A DNA stretch of 64,000 nt from Pseudohalioglobus lutimaris. Its GTDB lineage: Bacteria > Pseudomonadota > Gammaproteobacteria > Pseudomonadales > Halieaceae. Positions within the stretch are counted from its first letter, which is position 1. Every line of letters starts with the position of its first letter. Made by a program: the position numbers and the translations under genes. Positions 1 to 10,986 of this stretch are shown one piece after another. The notes beneath the pieces were generated by a model. It was given only the letters and a program-made list of their open reading frames with translations, was not told the DNA's origin and searched no databases. Where the stretch lies: contig NZ_PKUS01000002.1 in assembly GCF_002866825.1 (NCBI RefSeq), forward strand, positions 372,001 through 436,000, in the 5' to 3' direction.

Positions 1-1
1 C

Positions 2-1003
2 AGTCGACTGGCCGCACGACTCAAAGTGATGTCGCAAATGGATATTTCCGAACGGCGCTTGCCGCAGGACGGGCGCATCCAGATGAAGCTGTCGCGAAAC
101 CGGGCCATCGACTTTCGTGTAAACACGCTGCCGACCCTGTTTGGCGAGAAAATCGTCCTGCGTATACTTGACCCCACCAGCGCCCAACTGGGGATTGATG
201 CACTCGGGTATGAACCCGAGCAGAAGGAGATGTACCTCAAGACCCTTAACCAGCCGCAGGGCATGATTCTGGTCACCGGGCCAACCGGATCCGGTAAGAC
301 CGTATCGCTTTACACTGGCCTGAACATTCTCAATACACCAGAGCGAAATATCTCCACGGCGGAGGACCCGGTCGAAATCAATCTCGCGGGAATCAACCAG
401 GTACACGTTAATGCCAAGGTGGGACTCAACTTTGCCGAGGCACTGAGGTCATTCCTGCGCCAGGACCCCGACGTCATCATGGTCGGTGAGATCCGTGACC
501 TGGAAACAGCGGAAATCGCCATCAAGGCGGCGCAAACCGGCCACCTGGTTTTATCCACCCTGCACACCAACAGCGCCGCTGAAACGGTAACACGCTTGCT
601 TAATATGGGCGTACCGGCATTCAACGTTGCCTCTTCGGTGGACCTTATAATTGCCCAGCGACTCGCGCGCCGCCTCTGCAAGGAGTGCGCTGTGCCGGCG
701 GACATACCCCACGAAACGCTGCTGCAGGAAGGCTTCCTCGAAGAACAGTTGGCAGATGCCGCGATCATGAAAGCCGTGGGATGCAGCCTGTGTAATGACG
801 GTTACAAGGGCCGGGTTGGCGTATACGAGGTGGTCAGAATCACCCAGAAGATCGCGTCCCTGATCATGGAAGAGGGCAATTCCCTGCAGATTCAGGAAGC
901 GGCCAATGCAGAAGGTTTCCACACACTGCGTCAGTCGGCCTTACGTAAAGTCGCGCAGGGCATGACTACATTAGAAGAAGCCAACCGGATTACGGTGGAC
1001 TAA
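2..1003 (+). CDS. pilB: Type IV pilus assembly ATPase PilB, C-terminal part (5' end outside window)
   Basis: PilB is the cytoplasmic hexameric ATPase that powers pilus extension. The reading frame is open from base 2 with no start, so the gene begins before the window and about 333 residues of the usual ~570 are seen. Visible motifs are a Walker A GPTGSGKT near base 278, an Asp-box region with [17 protein letters not shown] (Walker B), a His box ([11 protein letters not shown]) and the CKEC...CSLC zinc-binding cysteines typical of PilB/GspE. It is followed 38 bases later by pilC and then pilD, the classic pilBCD order. Product assignment is firm; only the N-terminal domain is missing because of the window edge. 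Confidence 0.96.
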   Translation, partial: SRLAARLKVMSQMDISERRLPQDGRIQMKLSRNRAIDFRVNTLPTLFGEKIVLRILDPTSAQLGIDALGYEPEQKEMYLKTLNQPQGMILVTGPTGSGKTVSLYTGLNILNTPERNISTAEDPVEINLAGINQVHVNAKVGLNFAEALRSFLRQDPDVIMVGEIRDLETAEIAIKAAQTGHLVLSTLHTNSAAETVTRLLNMGVPAFNVASSVDLIIAQRLARRLCKECAVPADIPHETLLQEGFLEEQLADAAIMKAVGCSLCNDGYKGRVGVYEVVRITQKIASLIMEEGNSLQIQEAANAEGFHTLRQSALRKVAQGMTTLEEANRITVD

Positions 1004-1041
1004 AAAAAGACCAAGGGACAGGAACAGGGGCGCTATAAATT

Positions 1042-2262
1042 ATGGCTACAGCAACAGGCAACGATACATTCACATGGAGCGGCATCGACAAGAACGGCCG
1101 CAACAGCAAGGGCGAGATTTCCGCCGTAAGCAGCGCCATGGCCAAGGCACAGTTGCGCAGGCAGGGCATCAAGCCAAAATCAGTGAAGAAAAAAAGCAAG
1201 CCGTTGTTCGGTTCCGGGCAGGGCAAGGCGATCAAGCCGTCCGACATCGCTGTGTTCACCCGGCAGATGGCAACCATGATGAAGGCTGGTGTCCCCCTGG
1301 TGCAGGCCTTCGAGATTGTGGCTGACGGCATGGATAAGCCGCGCATGAGAGACCTGGTCATGCAGATCAAGAACGACGTGGCCTCGGGTACCGGTCTCGC
1401 CCCCTCACTGGAGAAACACCCCCGCTATTTTGACGAGTTGTTCTGCAGCCTGATTGCCTCGGGCGAGGAATCGGGCACGCTGGAGGTCATGCTCGACCGC
1501 GTGGCCACCTACAAGGAAAAAACCGAGGCGCTAAAAGCCAAGATCCGCAAGGCCATGACCTACCCTCTTGCGGTCGTCTCGGTGGGCGTGGTGGTTACAC
1601 TGATCCTTATGCTCAAGGTCATTCCGGTATTTGCCGAGACTTTCCAGAATTTTGGCTCCGACCTGCCGGCGTTCACACAGATGGTGCTGAACATGTCCGA
1701 GTTCGTACAGGAATACTGGTTCATCTGCCTGCTTGCGATAGTCGCCATTGCCTTTGCTTTTCGCGAGGCGAAGTTCCGCTCCGAGAAATTTTCCCAGTGG
1801 CTGGATAAGGTGGCGCTGAAGATACCGGTCGTCGGCGGCATCGTTCACGATGCTGTGATTGCACGTTTTTCTCGAACGTTGTCGACCACGTTTGCCGCGG
1901 GTGTACCGCTGGTGGACGCCCTGGAGTCCACCGCCGGCGCCGCCGGCAACTCGGTTTACTCCCGGGCCATCCGCCAGATCAAGGATGACGTTACCACGGG
2001 CTCCACGCTGTATAATTCAATCAAGGCAACCGGTCTTTTCCCGAACCTGCTGCTGCAGATGGTCTCCATTGGTGAGGAATCCGGCGCGCTGGACGACATG
2101 CTCGGCAAAGTGGCGGACCACTATGAGGCCGCAGTAGATGACGCAGTGGACAATCTCAGTTCGCTGCTTGAGCCACTGATCATGTCTATTCTGGGTGTGA
2201 TGGTAGGCGGCCTGATGATCGCCATGTACCTGCCCATCTTTATGCTCGGGTCCGTTATTTAG
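1042..2262 (+). CDS. pilC: Type IV pilus inner-membrane platform protein PilC
   Basis: The 406-residue protein has the standard length of PilC/GspF. It carries two related T2SF domains, roughly residues 70-195 and 275-398, each with a GEESG motif, and hydrophobic segments around residues 170-195, 220-240 and 375-400. It is the inner-membrane platform that couples PilB to pilin assembly. The ATG at 1042 is the first in frame and the start aligns with the family. It lies between pilB and pilD in one transcription unit. Confidence 0.96.
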   Translation: MATATGNDTFTWSGIDKNGRNSKGEISAVSSAMAKAQLRRQGIKPKSVKKKSKPLFGSGQGKAIKPSDIAVFTRQMATMMKAGVPLVQAFEIVADGMDKPRMRDLVMQIKNDVASGTGLAPSLEKHPRYFDELFCSLIASGEESGTLEVMLDRVATYKEKTEALKAKIRKAMTYPLAVVSVGVVVTLILMLKVIPVFAETFQNFGSDLPAFTQMVLNMSEFVQEYWFICLLAIVAIAFAFREAKFRSEKFSQWLDKVALKIPVVGGIVHDAVIARFSRTLSTTFAAGVPLVDALESTAGAAGNSVYSRAIRQIKDDVTTGSTLYNSIKATGLFPNLLLQMVSIGEESGALDDMLGKVADHYEAAVDDAVDNLSSLLEPLIMSILGVMVGGLMIAMYLPIFMLGSVI

Positions 2263-2279
2263 GGAGCGTCGCACACCAC

Positions 2280-3146
2280 ATGTTGGACGTCCTCAACCAG
2301 CAGGGCTGGCTACTGGGTCTGGCTCTGCTGACGCTGGGGTTGGTCGTCGGCAGCTTTCTCAATGTTGTCATACATCGCCTGCCTATCATGATGGAGGCAC
2401 GTTGGCGCGGCGACTGCTGCGAGTTGTTGGAGCTTGAGCGGGAAGCTACAGACCCCGTGCTGACGCTGTCAACGCCCAACTCCCATTGCCCAAACTGCAA
2501 AGCCGCCATTCGCGCCTGGCAGAACATACCCGTGTTCAGCTACCTGTTCCTGGGCGGCAAATGCGCCCGGTGCAGCGTGGCAATCTCGCCACGTTACCCA
2601 CTGGTAGAACTGGTGACGGGGTTGCTCACACTTTCATTGATATTGCAGTTCCCCGCCTCTGCAGGACTACTGGGGGCTATGCTGCTGACCTGGTCCCTTG
2701 TTGCACTGACCATGATCGACGTCGACCACCAACTTTTGCCTGACGACATCACCCTGCCGCTGATCTGGCTGGGGCTGCTGTTTAATATCAGCGGCACCTA
2801 TGTCAGTCTTACCGATGCCGTGATCGGTGCCATGGCCGGTTACATGGTCCTCTGGAGTGTTTACTGGCTATTCAAGCTGCTTACTGGCAAGGAAGGCATG
2901 GGCTATGGTGACTTCAAGCTTCTGGCTGCGCTGGGGGCATGGCTGGGCTGGCAGGCCCTGCCTTCCATTATCTTGCTGTCCTCTGTCGTAGGTGCGCTGG
3001 TGGGCATCACCCTGATGATATTCAAGCGCAGGGACAAAGATGTTCCCATGCCCTTCGGCCCTTACCTGGCAGCGGCTGGATGGATTGCACTGATGTGGGG
3101 CGATGAAATCAGTGCTGCTTACCTGAGTACAGTGGGAGTGCAATAG
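2280..3146 (+). CDS. pilD: Prepilin peptidase / N-methyltransferase PilD
   Basis: The 288-residue integral membrane aspartyl protease cleaves the leader of type IV prepilins and type II pseudopilins and methylates the new N-terminus. The N-terminal cytoplasmic domain has the two CxxC pairs (Cys70/Cys73 and Cys95/Cys98). The catalytic aspartates are seen in [12 protein letters not shown] (about Asp147) and in [10 protein letters not shown] (Asp211). Multiple hydrophobic segments follow. It starts 17 bases after pilC and ends 1 base before coaE, the common pilD-coaE arrangement. Confidence 0.96.
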   Translation: MLDVLNQQGWLLGLALLTLGLVVGSFLNVVIHRLPIMMEARWRGDCCELLELEREATDPVLTLSTPNSHCPNCKAAIRAWQNIPVFSYLFLGGKCARCSVAISPRYPLVELVTGLLTLSLILQFPASAGLLGAMLLTWSLVALTMIDVDHQLLPDDITLPLIWLGLLFNISGTYVSLTDAVIGAMAGYMVLWSVYWLFKLLTGKEGMGYGDFKLLAALGAWLGWQALPSIILLSSVVGALVGITLMIFKRRDKDVPMPFGPYLAAAGWIALMWGDEISAAYLSTVGVQ

Positions 3147-3147
3147 A

Positions 3148-3756
3148 ATGAGCCTGGTTATCGGTATTACCGGCGGTATTGGCAGCGGCAAGTCAGCAGT
3201 GACCGACCGTTTTGAAGAACTGGGCATTGTTGTTGTAGATGCCGACAAGGTGGCCCGCGTGGTGGTGCAACCCGGCGGCCCTGCACTGGACGCCATTGCC
3301 GAACACTTCGGCGCCGAGGTGCTGCTAGCCGACGGCCAACTGGATCGCGCTGCGCTGCGCAGTATCATATTCGCCGACGATGACGAACGTCGCTGGCTGG
3401 AGCAACTGACCCACCCGCTCATCGGCCAGGAAATTCGCCAACAGCTGGAGGCAGCCGGTTCTCCCTACGTGATGCTGTCCTCGCCGCTGCTGCTTGAGAC
3501 CAGCCAGAGCGCGTTGGCAGACCTGGTTGTGGTAGTAGATGTGCCTGAAGCAATGCAGTTACAACGCACCATGACCAGGGACAACAACGATGAGGATCAG
3601 GTGAAACGTATCATTGCAGCGCAGCTGCCTCGCGATACCCGCCTCGACCAGGCGGACATTGTTATCGATAACTCCGGCTCGCTGGCAGAGTTGGATGGAA
3701 TCGTGGCGGAACTGCACAGGGAGTTTCTCGCACGCGCAGGGTCGAGAGCTTCATAG
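3148..3756 (+). CDS. coaE: Dephospho-CoA kinase
   Basis: CoaE performs the last step of coenzyme A synthesis, phosphorylating the 3'-OH of dephospho-CoA with ATP. The 202-residue protein has the P-loop GGIGSGKS at the N-terminus, the DADKVAR motif of the family and a normal length. It is coupled to pilD (one base between stop and ATG), as in many gammaproteobacteria. It converges with the Nudix gene, with only 4 bases between the stops. Confidence 0.95.
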   Translation: MSLVIGITGGIGSGKSAVTDRFEELGIVVVDADKVARVVVQPGGPALDAIAEHFGAEVLLADGQLDRAALRSIIFADDDERRWLEQLTHPLIGQEIRQQLEAAGSPYVMLSSPLLLETSQSALADLVVVVDVPEAMQLQRTMTRDNNDEDQVKRIIAAQLPRDTRLDQADIVIDNSGSLAELDGIVAELHREFLARAGSRAS

Positions 3757-3760
3757 CACT

Positions 3761-4153
3761 CTAGGTCAGCAGTTTCACCACAGCGGCGACAATTGGCTCA
3801 TTGGCGGCAGGAAACGCGTAAGCGGCCAGCTCACTCGCGCCGACCCAGGCCATTGGCTGACCCTCCAGCGCCTGCGGTTTGCCAGCAAACTCCCACACCA
3901 CGTGCACGTCAAGCAGTACGGACTTATCACTGTAGTCGTGCTTAACCTCCAGCAGAGAAGTGGTACGCAGAGGTGTTATCGACAATTCCTCACGCAACTC
4001 GCGATCGAGCGCTGCAGCCAGGCTTTCCCCTGCCTCTACCTTACCACCAGGAAACTCCCACAGCCCCCCCTGGTGTACGTGTCCAGCACGACGGGTCAGC
4101 AGCACCCGACTGCGGCCATCGACAATCACCCCCACGGCCACGTGCACGCTCAA
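3761..4153 (-). CDS. MutT-like Nudix hydrolase
   Basis: A 130-residue single-domain Nudix protein. The Nudix box at residues 36-59 reads GGKVEAGE...RELREELSI, which fits the consensus except that Ser replaces the usual Gly near the end. MutT-type members hydrolyse oxidised dGTP (8-oxo-dGTP) and are often found beside argJ and secA. In Pseudomonas the neighbouring homologue is fused to a thiamine-phosphate-synthase-like domain; here only the Nudix part exists. The start is TTG, overlapping the argJ stop by four bases (TTGA), which implies translational coupling. The substrate is inferred, not seen. Confidence 0.85.
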   Translation of the reverse strand: MSVHVAVGVIVDGRSRVLLTRRAGHVHQGGLWEFPGGKVEAGESLAAALDRELREELSITPLRTTSLLEVKHDYSDKSVLLDVHVVWEFAGKPQALEGQPMAWVGASELAAYAFPAANEPIVAAVVKLLT

Positions 4154-5376
4154 GTCCGGTACTCTGCATTGATACGCACGTAATCATAGGAAAAATCAGT
4201 GGTCCATATTGAAGCTGCAGAGTCCCCCCTATTGAGCTCAATGCGAATCCGTATTTCCTCAGGTGCCATGGCGGCGATACCCTGCTCCTCCGTATAACTC
4301 GCTGCCCTGCAGCCCCGATCGGCAATGAGCACATCATTGAGGTACAGGGCAATCCGGTTCACATCAAGTTCCGGCAGGCCCGCGCGACCGATGGCAGCAA
4401 GCAAGCGCCCCCAGTTGGGATCCGAGGCGAACAGTGCTGTTTTTACCAGGGGCGAATGGCCGATAGTGAACCCCACGTCCAAGCACTCCTGTTCATCCCT
4501 GCCGCCATTGACTTCGACAGTGACGAATTTACTTGCGCCCTCGCCATCGCGGACCAGCTCCTGCGCCAGGGCAACACACACTTCCTGGACAGAATCGGCC
4601 AGGGCCTGATACAGCGGGGAATGGTCATCCTCAAGGATTTCATTGCCGGCAGCCCCGGTGGCCACCAGCATGCAGGCGTCGTTGGTTGAAGTATCACCAT
4701 CGATGGTCACGCGATTAAACGACATATTGACCGCAGCAGAGAGAATGCGTTGCAGGACGGCGGGTTCGACTGCGGCATTGGTACCCACATAAGCCAGCAT
4801 GGTCGCCATATCGGGCCGAATCATACCCGCTCCCTTGGCGATACCCGTGACCACATACTCCCTGCCTTCACTACTGAAGCTGGTGGAAAAGCCCTTGGGC
4901 CTGGTGTCGGTGGTAAGAATGCCTTCAGCGGCATCAGCCCAGCCCCCGGCATCCAGCGCAGCAACTGCGGAGGGCAGCGCCGCGGTAATCAGGTCAACGG
5001 GAAGGGGCTCACCGATCACTCCGGTGGAAAAAGGAAGTACTCTCTGCGCATCGCCGCCAGCGCTGGCTGCAACAGCGGCGCAACAGGCCCGGGCGTCCTG
5101 CAAACCCTGTTCACCAGTACCTGCGTTGGCGTTGCCGGTATTGACCAGCAGGTAACCCGGCCGTGCGTCGGATAGCCGCAGGTGCTCGCGCGCCACGGTT
5201 ACCGGCGCTGCGCAAAAGGCATTGCGGGTAAAAACACCGGCACAGGTACTTCCCGGAGCAAGCTCTATAAGCACCAGGTCCTTGCGACCGGGCTTCTTGA
5301 TGCCCGCGGACGCTGTGCCCAGGCGTATTCCCGGCACCGGCTGTAGCACGGGCAGCTTGTCTTCACCAACCGCCAT
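4150..5376 (-). CDS. argJ: Bifunctional ornithine acetyltransferase / N-acetylglutamate synthase ArgJ
   Basis: ArgJ transfers acetyl from N-acetylornithine to glutamate, recycling the acetyl group in arginine synthesis; bifunctional forms also use acetyl-CoA. The 408-residue length is typical. The self-cleavage site Ala191-Thr192 lies in MATMLAYVGTN, where Thr becomes the N-terminal nucleophile of the beta chain. KGAGMIRP precedes it, as in the family. It is 14 bases downstream of secA and coupled to the Nudix gene, the same neighbourhood as in Pseudomonas. Whether it is mono- or bifunctional cannot be read from the sequence. Confidence 0.95.
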   Translation of the reverse strand: MAVGEDKLPVLQPVPGIRLGTASAGIKKPGRKDLVLIELAPGSTCAGVFTRNAFCAAPVTVAREHLRLSDARPGYLLVNTGNANAGTGEQGLQDARACCAAVAASAGGDAQRVLPFSTGVIGEPLPVDLITAALPSAVAALDAGGWADAAEGILTTDTRPKGFSTSFSSEGREYVVTGIAKGAGMIRPDMATMLAYVGTNAAVEPAVLQRILSAAVNMSFNRVTIDGDTSTNDACMLVATGAAGNEILEDDHSPLYQALADSVQEVCVALAQELVRDGEGASKFVTVEVNGGRDEQECLDVGFTIGHSPLVKTALFASDPNWGRLLAAIGRAGLPELDVNRIALYLNDVLIADRGCRAASYTEEQGIAAMAPEEIRIRIELNRGDSAASIWTTDFSYDYVRINAEYRT

Positions 5377-5390
5377 TGATTATCCCCCGG

Positions 5391-8099
5391 TCACAGTTTG
5401 CCGTGGCACTGTTTGTATTTTTTGCCACTGCCGCAGGGGCAGGGATCGTTGCGTCCAACCTTGGGCTGATCGCGTACAAACGTCTCCGGTATAACCGGCC
5501 GCTGAGGCTGCTGGTCTTCCTCCGGTGCTACCATGGCTGATGCCTCGGCGTGCTGGAATGCAAGCTTCTCGCGTTCGGCGGCCTCTCGGCGCTGCTTTTC
5601 AATCAGCTCAGCCTCATCCTGTCGCTGAATCTGCACATGGCTGAGAAACTTCACCACTTCCAGCTTCAGGTTGTCGAGTAACTCCTGGAACAGCTCGAAA
5701 GATTCGCGCTTGTACTCCTGTTTGGGGTTTTTCTGGGCATAGGCGCGCAGATGAATACCCTGGCGCAGGTGGTCCATTGTGGCGAGGTGCTCTTTCCACA
5801 AGGTATCGAGTACCTGCAACATGATCTGCTTCTCGATCTTGCGCATGTCCGGGCCCACACTCTCGCACTTCTCATCATAGGCGGCCTGCACGGCATCAAG
5901 AATCCGTGTACGCAGTGCCTCCTCGTGCAACTTGTCATCTTCATCCAGCCATTGCTGCAGCGGCAGCGGCAGTGCAAATTCCGCCTCCAGCGCGCGCTCC
6001 AGACCGGCAATGTCCCACTGCTCCTCCACGCTCATGGGCGGCACATAGCTGTCGATGGCGCCATTGACGACGTCAGCGCGGATGGTTGTGACCGTTTCGG
6101 AAATATCGGCCTCGCCCAACAGGTCATTGCGTTGACCGTAAATAATCTGGCGCTGGTCGTTGGCCACATCGTCGTATTCCAGCAATTGCTTGCGGATATC
6201 AAAGTTGCGCCCCTCGACCTTGCGCTGCGCTTTCTCGATCGCATTGGTCACCATGCGGTGTTCTATAGCCTCACCCTTCTCCATGCCCAGGGCCTGCATG
6301 AAGTTCTTCACCCGGTCAGAGGCAAAGATGCGCATCAGGCTATCTTCAAGGGAGAGATAAAAGCGTGACACACCCGGATCGCCCTGGCGCCCCGCCCGGC
6401 CGCGCAGCTGGTTGTCGATTCTTCGTGACTCGTGGCGCTCCGTACCCAGGATGTGCAGGCCCCCGGCTTCCAGCACCTGCGTGTGGCGCTGCTCCCAGGC
6501 GGCTTTTAGTTCATTGCGGCGCTCATCACTGATCTCACCGGCGGCAGCCATCTCCGCATCCAGGTTACCGCCCAGCACGATATCGGTACCACGACCGGCC
6601 ATGTTGGTGGCAATCGTTACAACGCCCGGGCGCCCCGCCTGGGCGATAATCTCCGCTTCCTGCTCATGGTACTTGGCGTTCAGTACCTTATGCGCAATCT
6701 TCGCTTCCCGGAAGCGTGCCGACAACTCCTCGGAGGTTTCAACAGATGCTGTACCCACCAGCACTGGCGCGTTGTTAGCCATGCAGTCCTTCACGTCGGC
6801 TACGATGGCGTCGAATTTTTCCTCCCTGGAAAGATACACCAGGTCGTTGAGATCCTTGCGCAACTGGGGAACGTTAGTGGGGATAACCAGCACTTCCAGG
6901 CCGTAAATCTGCCGGAATTCAAATGCCTCGGTGTCGGCAGTACCCGTCATTCCAGACAACTTGCCGTAAAGCCGGAAGTAATTCTGGAAAGTAGTGGAGG
7001 CCAGGGTCTGGCTCTCGCTCTGAATTGCCACGCCTTCTTTGGCCTCTATGGCCTGGTGCAATCCCTCCGACAGGCGTCGCCCTGCCATGGTGCGTCCGGT
7101 GTGCTCGTCAATCAATACGACCTGGCCATCCTGAACGATGTACTCAACATCCCTCTGGAACATGACATGCGCGCGCAGCCCGGAGTAGACGTGATGCAGC
7201 AGGTTAAGGTTAGTGGCGGCATACAGGCTGTCGCCCTCTTCCAACAACTTTTCCCGTATCAACATTTCCTCGACGAACTCGTGGCCAGCCTCGGTGAGCT
7301 CCACCTGACGCTGCTTTTCGTCCACGGTGTAATGGCCGGCCTCACCCTCAAGGTCCGGCTTCAGAGCAGGGATGAGGGCGTTGATTGTCTTGTAGAGCTC
7401 GGAGCTATCCTCGGACGCGCCAGAGATGACCAGCGGCGTGCGCGCCTCGTCAATCAGGATGGAGTCCACCTCATCGACAATCGCAAACGCCAGATTTCCC
7501 TGCATGCGGTCTTCCAGCGAAAACGCCATGTTGTCACGCAGGTAGTCGAAACCGAACTCGTTATTGGTACCGTAGATAATGTCCGCGTTGTAGGCCTCGC
7601 GCTTTTCTTCAGCCATTTGCCCGGAGCGTATGACACCGACAGAGATACCCAGGAACTCATAAAGCGGCCCCATCCAACCCGCATCCCGGCTCGCAAGGTA
7701 ATCGTTCACCGTAATCAGGTGTACACCGTCGCCAGTCAGGGCATTGAGGTAGGCCGGCAGTGTTGCCACCAGGGTCTTACCTTCACCGGTGCGCATCTCG
7801 GCGATTTTACCCTCATGCAGCGCCATCCCACCTATCAGCTGTACATCGAAGTGGCGCATACCCAGGACACGCTCACCCGCCTCGCGGACCACCGCAAAGG
7901 CCTCGGGTAACAGATCGTCAAGAGATTGCCCATCAGCAATTCGCTGCTTGAACTCAACGGTTTTGCCTGCCAACTGCTCATCGGTAAGAGCCTTGACCTC
8001 TTCCGCCAGGGCATTGACCTTCTTGACCACTTTGCCCATTCGCTTCAGTTCCCGGTCATTGCGGGAACCGAACATCATCTTCAGAAATTTGTTAATCAT
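5391..8099 (-). CDS. secA: Protein translocase ATPase SecA
   Basis: SecA is the motor that pushes preproteins through SecYEG. The 902-residue protein shows Walker A MRTGEGKT at residues 102-109, a [15 protein letters not shown] motif, the helicase motif [10 protein letters not shown] and the C-terminal zinc/SecB-binding tail with [14 protein letters not shown]. All features are intact, with no truncation. An M23 peptidase gene lies 85 bases upstream on the same strand, and argJ follows. Confidence 0.98.
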   Translation of the reverse strand: MINKFLKMMFGSRNDRELKRMGKVVKKVNALAEEVKALTDEQLAGKTVEFKQRIADGQSLDDLLPEAFAVVREAGERVLGMRHFDVQLIGGMALHEGKIAEMRTGEGKTLVATLPAYLNALTGDGVHLITVNDYLASRDAGWMGPLYEFLGISVGVIRSGQMAEEKREAYNADIIYGTNNEFGFDYLRDNMAFSLEDRMQGNLAFAIVDEVDSILIDEARTPLVISGASEDSSELYKTINALIPALKPDLEGEAGHYTVDEKQRQVELTEAGHEFVEEMLIREKLLEEGDSLYAATNLNLLHHVYSGLRAHVMFQRDVEYIVQDGQVVLIDEHTGRTMAGRRLSEGLHQAIEAKEGVAIQSESQTLASTTFQNYFRLYGKLSGMTGTADTEAFEFRQIYGLEVLVIPTNVPQLRKDLNDLVYLSREEKFDAIVADVKDCMANNAPVLVGTASVETSEELSARFREAKIAHKVLNAKYHEQEAEIIAQAGRPGVVTIATNMAGRGTDIVLGGNLDAEMAAAGEISDERRNELKAAWEQRHTQVLEAGGLHILGTERHESRRIDNQLRGRAGRQGDPGVSRFYLSLEDSLMRIFASDRVKNFMQALGMEKGEAIEHRMVTNAIEKAQRKVEGRNFDIRKQLLEYDDVANDQRQIIYGQRNDLLGEADISETVTTIRADVVNGAIDSYVPPMSVEEQWDIAGLERALEAEFALPLPLQQWLDEDDKLHEEALRTRILDAVQAAYDEKCESVGPDMRKIEKQIMLQVLDTLWKEHLATMDHLRQGIHLRAYAQKNPKQEYKRESFELFQELLDNLKLEVVKFLSHVQIQRQDEAELIEKQRREAAEREKLAFQHAEASAMVAPEEDQQPQRPVIPETFVRDQPKVGRNDPCPCGSGKKYKQCHGKL

Positions 8100-8184
8100 C
8101 AGGTTTCATCTTGTACTGGATACGGGAATGCCTGCCGGGCCAGGAGCCGGGCAGGTGGAATTCTACAGGAGTGGGACCGCGACT

Positions 8185-9114
8185 TCAGCGTCGGGTGCGC
8201 TGGACGTAACTCGAGGGGTCAACAGAGCGACCGTGTTTATAGACTTCGTAGTGAACATGGGCGCCGGTAGAACGCCCTGTGGAGCCCATCAGGGCAATCG
8301 CCTCACCCTTGCGCACTACATCTCCGGGCTGGACCAGTGCCTGCTTGTTGTGCGAATAGCGGGTGACAAAGCCGTCTCCATGGGAGATTTCGACCATCTC
8401 ACCATAGCCGGATTTGCTGCCCGTCCAGGTGACCACACCGGAGGCCACGGCGATCACATTGGAGCCTTCCTTGCCGGCAAAGTCGATGCCGTGATGGAAG
8501 GCGGGCTTGCCGGTGAAGGGGTCGGTGCGTTTGCCGTAATAGGACGATATCCAGCCTTTTTCGATGGGGCGGCCAGACAGCCAGCCCTGCTCTTCCAATT
8601 TACGATTGGTCAGCAGCGTTTCAAGAATATCCAGTTGTTGCTCACGGTCTGACAGTTGATCCTGGAACAGGCCCAGCTCAACTTCCAGTCCTGAAGTTTC
8701 ATATTCAACGTTGAATTCACCCGCCAGCGGCCCGCCCATCGCCGGCGGCTGACTGAAGTCAAACTCACCTTCCTCGAGGTCAGCCATGGCTGTCAGGTGC
8801 TGACCCAGGGCGTCCAGGCGGGTCAATCTCGCCTGCAACTGCGCCAGGTTGATCGTCATCGCCTGCAGCTTGCGCTCTGCACGATCCTGCAGCGCGGCCA
8901 GCTCTCTTTGCTGCGCTTCCAGTTCTTCCTGCAGGCCGTCCAGCGCAACGCCGCGCATGGAATTCGCCTCGTTTTCCTGACCGAAAAGATATCCGCCGGC
9001 CACCAGGCCCAGAGGCAAACCGAGGCAGCAAAGAGAAAGCAGGGCACGAGACAAGCGCCCCAGTTCAATGGAGCGGGAGCCCCCAAGCTTGCGATTAATG
9101 AGAATAACTTTCAT
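8185..9114 (-). CDS. Membrane-anchored M23 family (LytM-type) metallopeptidase
   Basis: The 309-residue protein has a short cytoplasmic start, one hydrophobic anchor (about residues 22-44), a coiled coil (about 50-105) and a C-terminal M23/LytM domain. The zinc ligands are in HHGIDFAGKEG and HVHYEVYKHG. Active M23 enzymes cut peptidoglycan cross-links; this copy keeps its metal ligands, so it may be a true endopeptidase and not a degenerate activator. It lies between lpxC and secA, where Pseudomonas carries a similar M23 gene. No named orthologue is claimed. Confidence 0.9.
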   Translation of the reverse strand: MKVILINRKLGGSRSIELGRLSRALLSLCCLGLPLGLVAGGYLFGQENEANSMRGVALDGLQEELEAQQRELAALQDRAERKLQAMTINLAQLQARLTRLDALGQHLTAMADLEEGEFDFSQPPAMGGPLAGEFNVEYETSGLEVELGLFQDQLSDREQQLDILETLLTNRKLEEQGWLSGRPIEKGWISSYYGKRTDPFTGKPAFHHGIDFAGKEGSNVIAVASGVVTWTGSKSGYGEMVEISHGDGFVTRYSHNKQALVQPGDVVRKGEAIALMGSTGRSTGAHVHYEVYKHGRSVDPSSYVQRTRR

Positions 9115-9218
9115 TTACGCGGACACGAGGCTAAATGGCCGCAAACTATGCCACAACGGTCGGCAAAATTCCACGTAACATGCGTGACCCAGTACCCAAA
9201 TTCGGGCATCTGCTGCGG

Positions 9219-10772
9219 CTAGCCTGTCTGGCTGCGCGACAGCGCATCGGCAACTCCCGCATATTCAGCCTTCACCGCCGGCAGGGGATGCAATTCAGCC
9301 ATACTGCGGGATGCACCGGTAGACTCAATTATGCGCACGTGGCCGCGCTGCATGCCGCGTGGCTCAGTCACCCCGCAGGAGTGGGCAATAATGCCCACGC
9401 CATAAGCCATCTGCCGCGCATAGGCCGCGACCCTGATGCTTTTCTCAGCCGGAACAAGACCGCGCTGAAGGTCCTCATCGTGGGTGGTAATGCCGGTGGG
9501 GCAAGTGTTCCGGTTACACTGCAGAGACTGCACACAACCCAGGGCGAACATAAAGCCCCGTGCGGATACACAGAAGTCCGCGCCCATGGCCAGTGCCCAG
9601 GCAACCCGGGCCGGTGCGATGAGCTTGCCCGAGGCAATCACCTTTATCCGCTCACGCAGGCCATATTCCTGCAACAGGTCTACTACCAGCGGCAGACTCT
9701 CCTGCAGCGGCATGCCCATATAGTCGATCAACGGTTGCGGGGCGGCACCGGTGCCGCCGTCGGCACTGTCGATGGTGATAAAGTCCGGCGCGAACTCTGG
9801 TCCGCGACTATGGATAGCGCGAAACAGGTCATGGAAGAAGTCGAGCTGCCCGACCACCATCTTGAACCCCACAGGCTTGCCGGTAAGCTGGCGAATACGC
9901 TCCACCATGTCCAGCAGGTCATCGGCGCAGCGAATGTCAGGGTGGCCATTGGGGCTGATTGAGTCCACCCCGGGCTCGATGCCGCGTATTCGTGCCACTT
10001 CCTCAGTCACCTTGTCGCCGGGCAGGATACCGCCCTTCCCGGGTTTGGCGCCCTGACTCATTTTGATTTCAAACATCCGCACCTGCTCGTGGGCAGCCAC
10101 GGCCAGCAACCGGTCATCGCTCAGCAGGCCAAACCCGTCCCGAACCCCGTATTTGGCCGTTCCAATCTGGAATACCAGATCCGCACCCGACTCCAGGTGA
10201 TAGGGTGACAACCCACCTTCACCGGTATTCATCCAGATGCCTGCGTCTTTTGCACCGCGGGCCAGCGCCCGCACGGCTGGCTCAGAAATCGCACCAAAGC
10301 TCATGGCGGAAATATTGAGAATCGATGAATTTGTGTAGGGCCGCGAGCAACTGCCGCCGCCGATCGTGACCGGCCTGGGCTGAACCGCGTCTTCATCGAG
10401 TGTGGGAAATGCGCTATTGAGAAAGAACACATCCCCTTTGATATTGAGCTGGCGGGTGGAACCGAAAGCCACCGTGTTGTCCACTTCCTTGGCAGCCCGG
10501 TAAACCCAGGAACGCTCGGCGCGATTGAATGGCAACTCCTCTCTGTCCATGGCGAAAAAATACTGACGGAAAAACTCACCCATATGCTCGAACAGGTACC
10601 GAAAACGCCCGACAACCGGGTAGTTGCGACGGATAGCGTGCCTGGTCTGGGTCTTATCAATCAGGAACATGACCAGGATGGAGATCACCCCCAGGCCTAA
10701 CAGCAGTGCAACGAGAATCGCGCCCCACTCTATAAGCGACTGTGCCAATTCCTGCAGACCTGTCATTTCCAT
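9219..10772 (-). CDS. Membrane-anchored FMN-binding glutamate-synthase-domain protein
   Basis: The 517-residue protein starts at ATG 10772, preceded by GGAG at a good distance; an upstream extension has no family support. One transmembrane segment (about residues 15-37) is followed by a GltS-type FMN/Fe-S domain. Seen in the domain are the Ser/Gly-rich phosphate-binding stretches (KVIASGKLIAP, GADFCVSARGF) and the cysteine cluster in CNRNTCPTGITTHD, which in GltB holds a 3Fe-4S centre. There is no glutaminase domain, so it is not a classical GOGAT large subunit. The acceptor and substrate are unknown. It sits alone between lpxC and the M23 gene, where some relatives have a DUF721 gene. Confidence 0.85.
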   Translation of the reverse strand: MEMTGLQELAQSLIEWGAILVALLLGLGVISILVMFLIDKTQTRHAIRRNYPVVGRFRYLFEHMGEFFRQYFFAMDREELPFNRAERSWVYRAAKEVDNTVAFGSTRQLNIKGDVFFLNSAFPTLDEDAVQPRPVTIGGGSCSRPYTNSSILNISAMSFGAISEPAVRALARGAKDAGIWMNTGEGGLSPYHLESGADLVFQIGTAKYGVRDGFGLLSDDRLLAVAAHEQVRMFEIKMSQGAKPGKGGILPGDKVTEEVARIRGIEPGVDSISPNGHPDIRCADDLLDMVERIRQLTGKPVGFKMVVGQLDFFHDLFRAIHSRGPEFAPDFITIDSADGGTGAAPQPLIDYMGMPLQESLPLVVDLLQEYGLRERIKVIASGKLIAPARVAWALAMGADFCVSARGFMFALGCVQSLQCNRNTCPTGITTHDEDLQRGLVPAEKSIRVAAYARQMAYGVGIIAHSCGVTEPRGMQRGHVRIIESTGASRSMAELHPLPAVKAEYAGVADALSRSQTG

Positions 10773-10986
10773 CGGTTCCAATCTCCAATTGCCAACGCGG
10801 CAGGTACTAATCACCCCGCCCAGTATAACCGCCCAAGCCGCATTTACGCAGGCGGTACCACCCACGCAACCCGCAGGGCGCAAGGCACACGGGCACACAA
10901 CAGTGGGCGTTTGCAGAATTCAGGGGAAGCTAGATTGTACCGGTGCGAAAACACCGGGACCAGGGATGTTACCGGCCGATAACTGC

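Noticed and set aside
6666-7910. 414-codon plus-strand open frame opposite secA
   Set aside because: It is fully antisense to secA, shows no protein-family motifs and arises from high-GC codon structure; secA is complete and conserved.
10940-10957. Hairpin CCGGTG/CACCGG downstream of lpxC
   Set aside because: No U tract on the minus strand, so not supported as the lpxC terminator.
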